In this document: piece by piece, positions 46,208 to 57,033 of the stretch
Numbering within the stretch: the stretch's first letter is position 1
Layout: each line of letters starts with the position of its first letter
Assembly: GCF_020080835.1 (NCBI RefSeq)
Contig: NC_058158.1
Span: 16,282,156-16,346,155, forward strand
Reading direction: 5' to 3'
From: Cotesia glomerata
Lineage: Eukaryota; Arthropoda; Insecta; Hymenoptera; Braconidae
DNA: 64,000 nt
The notes under the pieces: model-generated
The model's input: the letters and a program-made list of their open reading frames with translations, nothing else
What the model was told of the DNA's origin: nothing
Databases searched by the model: none
Translations under genes and position numbers: made by a program

Positions 46208-49200
46208 ATGCCACGAAGAAAAATCGAGCGTGATCCAATTGAAAAAGAGTTAATTAAAAGACAAAGACAAGATAAAAGAAATGCTGATAAACGATTGACC
46301 AGGAGTAATTCGAAAAAAAATAACCTCCATCCAAAAATTGTTAAAACTACTCGTATACATGACCTTGATAAACACGATACTATACTACTTAATAAATCAG
46401 ACATTATAGATCATCCGTCAACATCTAGACCTCCACCAGTAGAATCAAGTATTCGTGATGAAAGTCTTATCAGAAACGTCCGTGGTTACGATTCTGATGG
46501 AAATTCAGAACTACATGTAGATGAAATTAATATTGGTGAAAATTACTTAGGTCCGATGTCATTAACATGTTCTCACTGCACCGCGAAACACTTTTCCGCA
46601 GAACAAGTCGCTAACAAGAAACATTCATTTAACGATTGTTGCAGTCATGGTGAAGTTGCTCTTGATGATTTACCAGACATGCCAGTTCCGTTAAAACATC
46701 TTTTGATGGGACCGATGAAAAATCACATCATTTTTTTGAACGAATACGTTATTATAATAGTTCATTTTCCTTTGCATCTTTCAATGCTAATTTAGTCCAA
46801 TTTCGCAATAGTCGCACAGGCCCGTTCTGTTTTAAATTGCAAGGTCAGGTTTACTACCAAATTAATGAATCTTTGTATCCTGAGGTCAACGAAAACCCTA
46901 CGAATGGACAATTATTCATAATAGACGCCAACGAAGCTTCGCAATTTAGATGCACTCAAAATAATAAATTAGATTTAGATGTTGTCAGTACCATCGAAAC
47001 GGTGATAAGAGAACACAATATATTTGTACATTCGTATCAAATGATGAAAAGATGAACTGGATAGCGCCAAGACAGCGAATGATAACATAGAACCTGAATT
47101 ACAGTTACTGTTTACATTGAAAAAGGGCATGGACCGAGGCCGATATAATTTCCAAAGAGTTAATGAGGTGGCTGCAGTTTTTGCAACTACGGCAGATGGA
47201 GACATTCCTGAATCGTACGTGACTATCAGGAATAAAACTACAAAACAATTAAAATCTATTAGTACCATGGATTCTAACGTTGAACCATGGATTTATCCGT
47301 TATTTTATCCTCACGGGAGTAAAGGTTGGCATAAAGATTTACCCTGCGTACGCAGAAATAAACATGTAACTCGAAATGCTTACATTAAATTCCGCATGGC
47401 AATACGTAATAGTTTTAATGCATTCTTGATGGGCAGAAGATTATTTCAACAATGGGTAGTAGATAGTTACGTAAAAATAGAAAAAGACAGAATTTCTTTT
47501 TGCAGAAACAATCGAAAAAAATTAAGGGCAGAGTCATATCAGGGATTAATTGATCATTTACATAACAGAGCAACCGATACAAACAGTCAAATCGGTAAAA
47601 TAATAATACTACCCTCTACATTTGTAAGTTCTCCTAGAAATATGGTTCAACATTACCAAGATGCGATGTGTCTCGTAAGAGTATTTGGAACCCCTGATTT
47701 GTTCATTACGATGACGTGTAATCCGCAATGGCGTGAAATAGTTGAAAATTTATTGCCAGGCCAAACTGCTGCAGATAGGCCGGATATTGTTGCTAGAGTA
47801 TTTTATTTAAAAGTTAAACAATTGATGGACATCATAGTTAAACAGAATCATCTTGGTGAAGTTAAAGCTTTTGTCTATGTAATTGAATACCAAAAACGCG
47901 GTCTTCCTCACGTTCATTTATTGGTAACTCTTAACGATAATTCTAAGATTACTACTCCTGAAGAAGTAAACAGGTATGTTTCAGCCGAAATACCAGATCC
48001 ACTTACAAATCCAAGATTACATGGTATTGTAATGAAAAATATGATACATGGACCTTGCGGGGATTGGTGTTTAGTTAATAACACCTGTTCAAAGAAATAT
48101 CCCAAGCCTCATGTATCAGAAACGACGATGAACGAAAATGGCTATCCTCAATACAGGCGAAGAAATACAAATATTTCTTATCTAAAAGGAAATAATTATG
48201 AAGTAGACAACAAACATGTAGTCCCGCACAACAGAAAATTATTGTTATTGTTGAATTGTCATATAAATGTAGAAATTGTTGCAAGTGTTGAATCAGTCAA
48301 ATATTTATTTAAGTACGTATACAAAGGTCATGATGCCTCTGCCTTTGATGTTACAAATTCAGATCAAAATCGAATTGTCAATCATGATGAAATTAAAGAT
48401 TTTCTTGAAGGACGATACGTTGGTCCCGTTGAAGCTTGCTGGCGAATTTTAAATAAAGAATTACATAACAAAAGCCATACGGTAATTAGATTGCCAGTTC
48501 ATTTACCGAACCAACATACAATTACCATAGATCCTGAAAATACTGAAAATATTCAAAATGCCCTAGAAAAAGAAACTATGCTCATTGATTACTTTGCTTT
48601 AAATGCACGAGATCCGGAAGCCAGAAATTTATTTTATTCAGAAATTCCATCACATTATGTATTTAAAAAAAAAGATAAGAATTCAAGCAAATTAACTTGG
48701 GAAAGGCGACAAACACAGTTCAATGCTTTGGGAAGGATGTATTCAATTAGTCCTGCGCAAACCGAATTGTTTCATTTACGTCTTTTATTACTCAATGTTA
48801 AAGGAGCAGTAAGCTTTATTGGCCTCAAGACTGTAAATGGAACGTTATATGAAACGTTTGCTGCAACGTGTTTGGCTCTAGGACTTGTAGAAGACGATAC
48901 TGAATGGGAACGAACGTTATCCGAAGCTCAACTATGGATGATGCCAGTACAATTACGTAAATTGTTCGTCCGAATTTTATTATATTGTCACCCTGCATAT
49001 CCTGAAAGATTGTGGGAAAAATTTAAACATTCAATGTCGGAAGATTTTCTATTGGAGCTAGATACTACCTTAGCTTATAAAAAAACTTACTTTTTACTAA
49101 ATGACATGTTAATATCAGAAGGATCAGCGCTTAATAAATTCCCAACTATGGAACAGTTGATAGATTTTAACATACCTGAAAATGACAACATGTCACTAAT

Positions 49201-50622
49201 AGATCATCAAAGAATCGGAGAAGAACAATATGTGAAGTTGAACGAAAAACAAAAGAATATTGTAGACACCATAATGAATTCGACAATTACAGGAGATGAT
49301 GGTATCAATATTCATAATTCTAATTGTTTTTATATCGATGGACCCGGTGGCTCAGGAAAAACATTTATTTACACAACATTATTTCACTTACTTGTAAGTA
49401 AACAACGAAATGTATGCACGATGGCCTTTACAGGAATTGCAGCAACTCTCCTTCCGCACGGCAGAACAGTTCACAAAGTATTTGGTATGCCTGTTCCTCT
49501 TTATGAAGATTCAACTTCTAATATCAAAATAATTCTAACGAATATCATTACTTAAAAAATATCGATATTATAATCTGGGACGAAGCTCCGATGGCACCGA
49601 GATATGCGTTGGAATTGGTGAATCGTACATTGTGCGACATTTGCAACGATAATCGTCCATTCGGAGGTAAAATTATAGTTCTCGGTGGAGATTTCAGACA
49701 ATTACTTCCAATTAAATTAAACGCCACTCGCACTGAAACTATAAACTTATCGATAAAATTTAGTAAATTGTGGAAACATTTTAAAATATCTTCTCTTACA
49801 CAAAACATGCGAACGTTACCGGAAGAAGTCGAATTTGCTGAATTTGTATTGTCTATTGGAAACGGGAGCATTAATAATGAAGATGATTACGTAACTCTTC
49901 CGCAAAAATGTGTTGCCTCGAAAGATGCCGATATCGTTGCAGATGTTTACGCTGACGCAATAAGTAATAGACAGTATGATAATTTTACTATGCTGGCTAT
50001 TCTTTCTCCTCGTAATATAGATGTAGATTTAATAAATGATAGAGTCGTAAATTTATTGGACGCAGAATCAGAAAAGATTTACAACAGTGTTGATAGCACG
50101 GAAAATTGTGACAACGGCGTTATCAATGAATCAATTTTAGTAGAATATTTAAATTCTATAAACCCTCCTAATTTTCCGCCTCATAACTTGAAATTAAGAT
50201 TATACAGTGTCATTATGCTTGTAAGGAATTTGAGCATAAACGAAGGTTTATGTAATGGTACTAGATTAATGGTTATTGAACTAGGAACAACTTTATTAAA
50301 ATGTAAAATTCTTACAGGCGATAAAGTTGGAGATATTGTTTTTATAAATCGAATAACCCTCTACTATGACCATGCGGGTGCGTTTACATTCAAACGAAGA
50401 CAATTCCCTGTAAAATTAGCATTTGCAATGACTATAAATAAAGCTCAAGGTCAAACGTTCAACAAAATAGGGATAGACCTACAAAAAGACGTCTTCAACC
50501 ATGGACAATTGTACGTTGCTATGTCTAGAGTAAAATCTTGGGATTCATTGAAAATTTACTTGAACAATGATAGGTCTAATGATTTGGTAAAAAATTATGT
50601 ATTTACAGAACTTTATTCATAG
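46208..50622 (+). pseudogene. Helitron Rep-helicase
   Basis: About 1,470 codons encoding the rolling-circle transposase of a Helitron. The true start is MPRRKIERDPIEKEL at 46208. A cysteine/histidine cluster (CSHC...CCSH) follows at about residues 120-150. Then come the HUH motif RGLPHVHLLVTLND (PHVH at 47906-47917), the Rep tyrosine motif VKYLFKYVYKG, and helicase Walker A DGPGGSGKTF (49338-49365). FTGIAAT, Walker B IIIWDEAPMAPR, GDFRQLLPI, and MTINKAQGQTF with LYVAMSRV complete it. Three single-base frameshifts break it: near 46733 (T-run), 47046 and 49530. The rest is open, so the copy is young or these are assembly indels. No endonuclease domain follows, unlike the element at 12558. Confidence 0.9.
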
Positions 50623-50735
50623 GAAATTTTTATGAAATGTATATTTTATCCTACACTTCGATTTACTTTAATCCTGGAACTAAGAATTGTTAATGTGACA
50701 TAACATTTTCATTATGAAATTTGCATTATTAATTT

Positions 50736-51335
50736 ATGAAAACATTTGCAGTAATCGTACGTGGAAAAAAACGTTTGATATCTAACGAATTCAACACATT
50801 TTAGCCATGTTAAACCCGGAAAACGAGTAATGCCATGATTGTGACCACAATTAACAACACTTTCTTATCTGAAAAATTTACTGATGTTTCATTTGTTTTC
50901 GAGTATTAAGTAAAATTCATCACGTTCAATGCACGTACTATCATTATTATTAATTTTAAGAACTTAAATGTCTCTTATATTAGAATTAGAAACATTAAAG
51001 TTTTATGCATAATACTGTTGACAGAAACACATGCAATTAAAGGTAAACGTTAATCAACAACTGAATTACAAAGTACACATCAATAAATTTTATTTTTAAT
51101 AATTTTCATTTCACAATTTAGGAAAACATTAGCAGTAATTGTACAGGGAAAAAACGCTTGATATCTAACGAATTCAACACATTTTAGCCATGTTAAACCC
51201 GGAAAACGAGTAATGCCATGATTGTGACCACAATTAACAACACTTTCTTATCTGAAAAATTTACTGATGTTACATTTGTTTTCGAGTATTAAGAAAAATT
51301 CATCTCGTTAAATGCCCGTATTATCATTATTTATT
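50736..51335 (+). repeat. Direct repeat pair in Helitron 3' region
   Basis: About 215 bp at 50736-50953 and again at 51120-51335. Both contain GATATCTAACGAATTCAACA and GTAATGCCATGATTGTGACC and differ at only a few positions. Non-coding; between the helicase stop and the 3' hairpin. Confidence 0.85.
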
Positions 51336-51660
51336 ATTATTATAGTCATAATTATTATTATAATTAACATCAAATCCTGCCTTATCGTTCATACATGAAA
51401 GTTATATGAACTAACAAATCTCGTTTTCCACAAATCGAATAATGGAATAATCTTATCAAATTAATGTATCGTCATCAGTCCTCGACAATTCTACGAAATT
51501 TACATGAAATCTGACGTTTAAAGTGGGTCAAAATCAACTTCAAAGAAGTCGGTTGCAAATATAAAAACATACAAACATACGGGCGAAACTAATAAAAGCG
51601 TGTAAAATTGTGGAATTCATTTCAAAAAAATATGAAAATTGACGTTTAAAACTAATTTAA

Positions 51661-51695
51661 AGGGCGCGCCTTGGCGCGCCAATGAACATTTCTAG
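51661..51695 (+). other. Helitron 3' terminus: hairpin and CTAG
   Basis: GGCGCGCC-TT-GGCGCGCC forms a perfect 8 bp stem (51663-51680). It is followed 11 bases later by CTAG at 51692-51695 and then T. This is the canonical Helitron 3' end, where a hairpin marks termination of strand transfer. Confidence 0.9.
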
Positions 51696-51825
51696 TTAAT
51701 TATTAAAAAACGGTGTGATGAATTGATTTGAAATTTTGGTTGTGAATTATTAAGATATTTATCTTTCAAATAAAAATTTCATAACTTTCTTGAAATATGC
51801 CTTGCAGGACCCAACTACCTTAATC

Positions 51826-52445
51826 ATTTTTCGTTTTCCGTGAAGTGATATATTTGGATCAAAAAAACCCAAAGCAGTTTTTTTACCAGTTAATTACCAC
51901 AAATGGTTTTTGAATTTGTGCAATACTGCCTCAGAAACTTTTTTATCAGTCGTCTTGTATTAATACACAGTCTTGATATAATTTAAATCGTGGTATGTAA
52001 CTTATGCTGCAAGAGGTGCCACAAATAGAAATTACACATAAATAAATACTAAACTGATAAAAAATTTAACTTGACTCAAGAGCAATAATTTTGAACCAAG
52101 AACACCATTTTGAAGAAAAAGAATTTCTTAAGTCAAGGAGAGAAATTCTCGAGTTAAGATATAATTCTTAATTCAAGAAAATTTTCTTGATTTAAGAATT
52201 TTTCTTCTTGACTCAAGAGTATAATTTTTTTCAAAATGGTGTTCTTGGTTCAAGATTCTTGATCTTGAGTCAAGTTAAATTTTTTATCCGCGTATGAATG
52301 AACGAATCTCCAAAAGATTTTGTTGCGTTTCAAGATCTAACTTGAAAATGTCTCGAAAAATATATATTTTCAGCGAATAAATTGCTTTTGACATCTATCG
52401 TGCATGGTACAATACACCTGGTTTGTAAAATTTGATTTCATCGGC
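51826..52445 (-). pseudogene. Transposase remnant, middle part (element E)
   Basis: Nucleotide match to 57430-57830 of element G on the same strand. For example CTGCCTCAGAAACTTTTTTA corresponds to the coding region for VDKGVSEAVLK. The segment near 52330-52440 corresponds to HHARWMAKAIYSLKIYIF. Frames are destroyed, and a MITE at 52056-52288 is inserted. It shows that elements E and G share a transposase. Confidence 0.65.
52056..52288. mobile_element. MITE in transposase remnant
   Basis: Ends GATAAAAAATTTAACTTGAC and GTCAAGTTAAATTTTTTATC are exact complements over about 20 bp; the inner parts are also inverted. It is 233 bp long and related to 20977-21203. Confidence 0.8.
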
Positions 52446-53002
52446 ACTAAAAATGCGACTAAAAATTGCTTAACAAATAAATGTGAATAAAGACAGAAAA
52501 AATACATATTAGCGGCAATATTATTAAGAATGTATTCGATACATCACATTTTTAACCTTACTGTACTTGTTAATCTTTTTGATAAAATTTTTGAAACATT
52601 TATAGATGAAATAAATGACTATAACACATGAAACTTCATAGCAAAACTCAAAAACTATGATAATAACTATATACACAACTTAAACTACAAATAACTTTTA
52701 AATAATTAATTTTATCGAAAAATTATAAGAAAAATTTTTTGTAAAGCATTCAATTCTCCATTAGAATATGCATCGATCATAGTCGTAGTGGTATTTTTTT
52801 TTTTTTAAGAAAAAAATTAATTCCAAAAAATTCCAAATTCCCATGTTATTTAAATGGGAAATGTAACTCGATTCGGGCACGGTTTAATTTGGTAATTAAG
52901 AGCTTATTTATGTAAGATATTTTTTTTAGATCAAGAACTAAAAATCCAGGGGGCAGCAGTGAGAAAAAAATCAACTTGGGAAATAACGGATACCCTAGTA
53001 TG

Positions 53003-53665
53003 AATGTATATGACCCTCTTATAACTTTTAACTGTCTTGACCAATTTCATGGCGGTTGACGCCATTCAAAAGAGCTTGACCAAACTTAGATTTTGAATAC
53101 AATTTGGACCGATTCGAACCAGTAGGTTTTGAGAAATCGCAAAAAAATTACCAAAAAAAATTTTTTGAAATGTGTTTTTTTGGAATTCCTTTTAAATGAC
53201 TTCACCGATCAATTCCAAAATCTAATCAGCTCTCAAGATCAAAAAACCACGTCGACCACTGCAAACCCGGTCAAAATCGGTTGATTCATTCTTGAGTTAT
53301 CGTTGTCGAAAGAAAACCGAAAAAAGTGTTTTTTTCGAATTACTTCAAAATTCCTGGCTCGATCGATTAAAACTTGAAAATTCTTAGTAGGGCTTTGAAA
53401 ATTGCGTCGAATGCCGCCAACGGCTTGAAAATCGGTTGATTCATGTAAAAGTTATTGCAGTTTGAAAATTCAAAAAATTATAGTTTATTAAACTGCTATT
53501 AGAATTTTAAGCTCGAAGAGCTCAAGAAGACACAAAAATCATATTTTTGAGCTCGAAGAGCTCAAAAACGTAATGTGTGATTTTGAGCGCTTAAGTACAA
53601 AATGGGCGGGAAGTTGCAGGGACGGCCTGTAGGGTCAACCGTTGTCCTAATTTTTTTTTTCAGTA
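53003..53665 (+). repeat. GT-cored repeat, copy 5, right part
   Basis: CCTCTTATAACTTTTAACTG, the GACGCCATTC block, CGGTTGATTCATTCTTGAG, GAGCTCGAAGAGCTC blocks and GGTCAACCGTTGTCCTAATT. This is the right half of the copy whose left half ends at 34857. Confidence 0.75.
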
Positions 53666-54095
53666 TACTGAACGGAAGCATGTAAAAAATTGAATTGAAA
53701 ATAATTTTCTTCCAATAATCAAAATAACAAAAAGATTCTTATTCGAAAAGCTACACGGATATTTTATCAGCATTTTTCGGTTCTAGAGACCGAGACAAGA
53801 ATTTCAGTGACACCCTTAATTGAATTTATACATCGCCTAGCGGTGACCAAGAATACGGGAACCACCTCGTTACAAAGTTATCAAAAGAAAATCCGTTTAA
53901 AAAACACTTAAAAAATTGCGATGATGGATTTCTTTATACAATGTTGAAGAGTTAAATATTGACAACATTTTTTTTTACCACCCCGAATAATATTTATATC
54001 TTTAAGAACGAAAAAAGTCAAGTAGTTGGGCCAATATAGTGAATTATAGCTGTATAAAAGTTTTGTTAACGTGTTTTTTGTGTATTTTTTCCAGA
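53666..54095. other. Non-coding stretch
   Basis: No ORF or repeat recognised. It ends in a T-rich tract and CAG that may be a splice acceptor for the next feature. Confidence 0.3.
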
Positions 54096-54345
54096 TCTTG
54101 AATATTCTGTGCGTGCAGATGGAATATCTGAAGCATCTACTGTGATTATTGGTGATGGTGAATCATTATACCGTGAAAATAATGAAAGCAGTGGTGTCTC
54201 TGAGAACGATTGGTCCTGTTCATCATCAGTAAATTTGATTGGGACAAAAAAATCTATACAATCATTAGGATCAAATATCACCGAGAAACATAAGTCAGCT
54301 TTGCTTGAACCTTCAAAAACTAACTTGGATATGGTAGTAAGTTTG
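54096..54345 (+). CDS. Possible orphan exon, unknown function
   Basis: An open segment bounded by acceptor TTTTTTCCAG and a GTAAGT donor (54346), encoding about 80 residues. It is serine- and acid-rich (NNESSGVSENDWSCSSSVN). I do not recognise a domain; it looks like a disordered linker. In style it resembles exon 2 of the transposase in element G, but no residue-level match is claimed. The exon call rests on splice signals and composition only. Confidence 0.35.
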
Positions 54346-54383
54346 AAAATTAAAGATTTTTATGTTTCTTAAATTGTTCAGCT

Positions 54384-54654
54384 ATTACTAATATAAATAA
54401 TGCTGTGAAGCGGGAAAGAATAGGAGTTACGGTAATTATTACGTGAAGAGTTCCACATTCACGTAACAGGATATTGGTAGGAAAGGATTGAGAAAGGAAT
54501 GTGGAGAGGATCATCTTAATGTGAGTTTATAGAATATGCGAGAAAAAATTATTAGATAGCTCGGACTGAGATTCGAACCCAGAACCTTCCGAAGATATGT
54601 CGGCTACTCTACCATTCGAGCTATCCGGTCTATACTAAATTTCCTTTCGCTTAT
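54384..54654 (-). mobile_element. SINE-like repeat with tRNA head, copy 2
   Basis: Inverted copy of 33014-33285, highly similar along its whole length, with the tRNA-like part at 54552-54636. It starts 38 bases after the putative donor of the exon above. Confidence 0.7.
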
Positions 54655-54673
54655 CCACAGATTCGGTAGAATC

Positions 54674-54717
54674 TGGCGCCAAGTTCCGTTCAAATCCGTT
54701 GTAAACGGAGCGCCAGA
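54674..54717. other. Short hairpin
   Basis: TCTGGCGC pairs with GCGCCAGA, with an inner CCGTT/AACGG pair. Context gives no function. Confidence 0.4.
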
Positions 54718-54896
54718 CTACCGACTATGTTTACTGTAAGCAGAACGGTTTTTTTGTGGTTGCGAAATTTTATTTAATTCTACGGTACTTTTTTTACCCA
54801 ATTTGTTTATCATAACAGTAATTCATAATTTATTTCACCGTATTAATTAATTATATTCACTTATAACAATTTATTTACTTGAAATTATTAAATTTT

Positions 54897-55088
54897 ATCA
54901 GCACATACTATAGCTCGCTCACAAATTTCGATCCTGACTTTTTTTTGATGGAGAAAGGTCAGCGCCACAGACTAGATAAATTAAAAATGTGTAGTAATCC
55001 TCCTATAGATACGCAACTACAGTTAAAAAAAGTAATTCACAGCTTACATTTACGGCCACCAGGGTGCACTGGAATTATATCTACATAA
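54897..55088 (+). CDS. Short ORF, unknown (possible terminal exon)
   Basis: Codons reading YYSSLTNFDPDFFLMEKGQR to PPGCTGIIST then a stop. Composition is plausible for coding but there is no domain. The upstream part has no clear acceptor. It may belong with the exon at 54096, or be chance. Confidence 0.2.
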   Translation: MSTYYSSLTNFDPDFFLMEKGQRHRLDKLKMCSNPPIDTQLQLKKVIHSLHLRPPGCTGIIST

Positions 55089-55190
55089 ACTGTAGCTTCA
55101 AGGGGATAGTTGGCAGTAAAAAATGCTGCCAACGCGAGAATTAAGTTGGTACCAATTGTAAATTTTCATTATAATTACAAAAAATACTAA

Positions 55191-55599
55191 AATCCGAACA
55201 AAAACAGTTCCACTGTAAAAAAATCTCGCCAAGTCCACGTTCAAAAGACTATTAGGAAAAAAAATTTTTTTTTTTCTTTATAAAAAGATACAAAATAAAA
55301 AAATTAAAAAATCCAAGTAACCGATATGATTGTTTATGATTTTCGGAAATTTAAAAAAATTGAAGCACACTGTGACGCACACCAAGTACGTTCTAAAATT
55401 TTTTTTTTAATTTTTAAATTTACAATAAGATTTTTTTTAATTTCCAAAAATCATAAACAATCATATCGGTTACTTGGATTTTTTAATTTTTTAATTTTGT
55501 ATCTTTTTGTAAAGAAAAAAAAATTTTTTTTTCCTAATAGTCTTATGAACGTGTGACTTGGCGCGATTTTTTCACAGTGAAACTGTTTTTGTTTGGATT
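55191..55599. mobile_element. Foldback MITE, 409 bp
   Basis: Arms AATCCGAACAAAAACAGTTC and GAAACTGTTTTTGTTTGGATT, then CACTGTAAAAAAATC and GATTTTTTCACAGTG, are inverted. The inversion continues inward through ACCGATATGATTG. No ORF. Confidence 0.8.
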
Positions 55600-55636
55600 C
55601 TATATAGATTAAGCCACACCGTTCATCTTACGATAA

Positions 55637-55713
55637 GCATTTTTACAAATATAAATAATGCTGTGAAGTGAGAAGGAATAGGAGTTACGGTAATTATTCT
55701 AGTAGCCGACATG
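55637..55713 (-). mobile_element. SINE-like repeat, copy 3 (fragment)
   Basis: CATTTTTACAAATATAAATA then ATGCTGTGAAGTGAGAAGG match the tail and body of copies 1 and 2. It breaks off at CTAGTAGCCGACATG, skipping to a piece of the tRNA part. Confidence 0.55.
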
Positions 55714-55871
55714 AATCCCTACTAATAATTCTAGAATTAATAATTCGTGGACTTCATCTATTAATATTCAATTTTCTTCTACGTAAAAATTAAGACTATT
55801 GATAAATAAATCAAAAATAGATAAAACAATTTTGACGTTGAAAAGGTGATTTCACGGTTACGTGCATTAAT

Positions 55872-55965
55872 ATCCCCGGACAAAATATCCCCGCGACAAA
55901 ATATTCCCGGACAAAATATCCCCGAACAAAATATCTCCGTGACAAAATATCATCAGATACAATAT
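55872..55965. repeat. ACAAAATATCCCCG short tandem repeat
   Basis: About six imperfect 16-18 bp units of (GG/GCG)ACAAAATATCCCCG, decaying to the right (ATATCTCC, ATATCATC). Confidence 0.8.
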
Positions 55966-56198
55966 CACTGCAATCGGATATTAATAAACGAAATATCATG
56001 AGAATTACACCGGCACGCAAAAAAAAAGTTGTCAGTTCTTTTGACGGGACCCGTATATTTTTATGTCTTCGACCCGCTGAATCCGAATTTAAGGTCAGAT
56101 TGACCCGTACACCGTCAAATTTTCGAAAAAACTTTGAAAAACCGAAAAAAATGACGAAAATCGACAGTTTAGGCGATTTAAAATAATTTAAAAATTTT

Positions 56199-56372
56199 TA
56201 ACTTCCCGCTAAGAAAATCGAAGATTTTCAAAAATCGTGATGTTATTGTTTTTATCCCGTTTTGCAAAAATCAAGTTTTCATCAGATCTCGACGTTTAAA
56301 GGTCACAGGAAGCTTCCCTGGCTATTCCCGCGAGGGTGTCACTATGTTTGTATGTATGTATGTATGTATGTA
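56199..56372 (+). repeat. GT-cored repeat, copy 6, left part
   Basis: AACTTCCCGCTAAGAAAATC to a GTATGTATGT tract. The tract is the insertion site of element G; the matching right half is not present beyond 60496. Confidence 0.75.
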
Positions 56373-57033
56373 TTAGGGTGTCCGTTATTTACCAAGTTGG
56401 CTTAATCCACTTGGGTATCGTCAAAATCATTTGTTTTCGACCCAAAAACAACTTTAAAAAAAGAAATAATTTTTTTCGATGCCATTTAACCCTGCCTAAA
56501 TCACGATACTTTTTCCATTTAAATAACATGGGAATTTTTCTTTTTTTGGAAATTATTTTTTTACTCGCTCATTATACTCAATAATTCATTAAATATCGTT
56601 GATTCTGCTTCCGGTATGGTCACTTTAGATTAAAAAATTCTCAGATAGGGGTCAAAAATTTTTTTTAAACGTTTTAAGTAGGTCCAAAATTATTTTCATC
56701 ATATTTTTCAATAATTTTGTTTAAGTTACTTACCATTCCATATTTAACGCTAAATTGGTTGTCAAGCATTCACAGCAATTTTTTTGAGGTCTCATGAAAA
56801 TGATAAAACACAAATAATCATTTATTTCAAGTAGTAACAGTTTTAATTATCAAATAAGTAAAAATAGTTTGATGGCTTTTTTTTATAAATAATCAAATAA
56901 TTCATAGTGTTCCTTTGACTTATACTTAAATCATCATTCTGTTTAAATAGTTCTAATTATAATATTATAATATATATTTTATATATAATATATTATATAT
57001 TTTTATATAAAGCAAATATAATTAAAATAATCA

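Larger units (their letters stand above)
40906..51817. mobile_element. 10.9 kb nested TIR element F carrying RPA-like gene and Helitron
   Basis: Left end TAGTTGGATTCTGCAAGGCA and right end, inverted, TAGTTGGGTCCTGCAAGGCA. Inverted similarity runs about 120-130 bp (40906-41030 and 51700-51817). Flanks CTTCAATA (40898-40905) and CCTTAATC (51818-51825) both align with the same eight bases of the transposase gene in element G (CTCTGATC near 57436). This supports an old 8 bp duplication. Contents: a MITE, a four-exon RPA-like gene, another MITE, and a Helitron ending 5 bp inside the right arm. No transposase of its own seen. Confidence 0.65.
39977..52997. mobile_element. 13.0 kb hAT-like TIR element E (TAGGGTGTCC ends)
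   Basis: Outer inverted arms of about 555 bp: 39977-40535 (TAGGGTGTCCGTTATTTACC, later ACATTTCCCATTTAAATAAC) against 52445-52997. Flanking 8-mers GTGTGTAT and GTATGAAT agree at six positions. The terminal 25 bp match element G at 56374 closely, including the sequence ACCAAGTTG. Inside each arm are minus-strand remnants of the same transposase as G. The transposase remnant is split by nested element F (40906-51817). Non-autonomous now. Confidence 0.8.

Noticed and set aside
46208..50622. Host PIF1 helicase gene
   Set aside because: The helicase is fused to an HUH Rep domain and followed by a Helitron 3' hairpin and CTAG.
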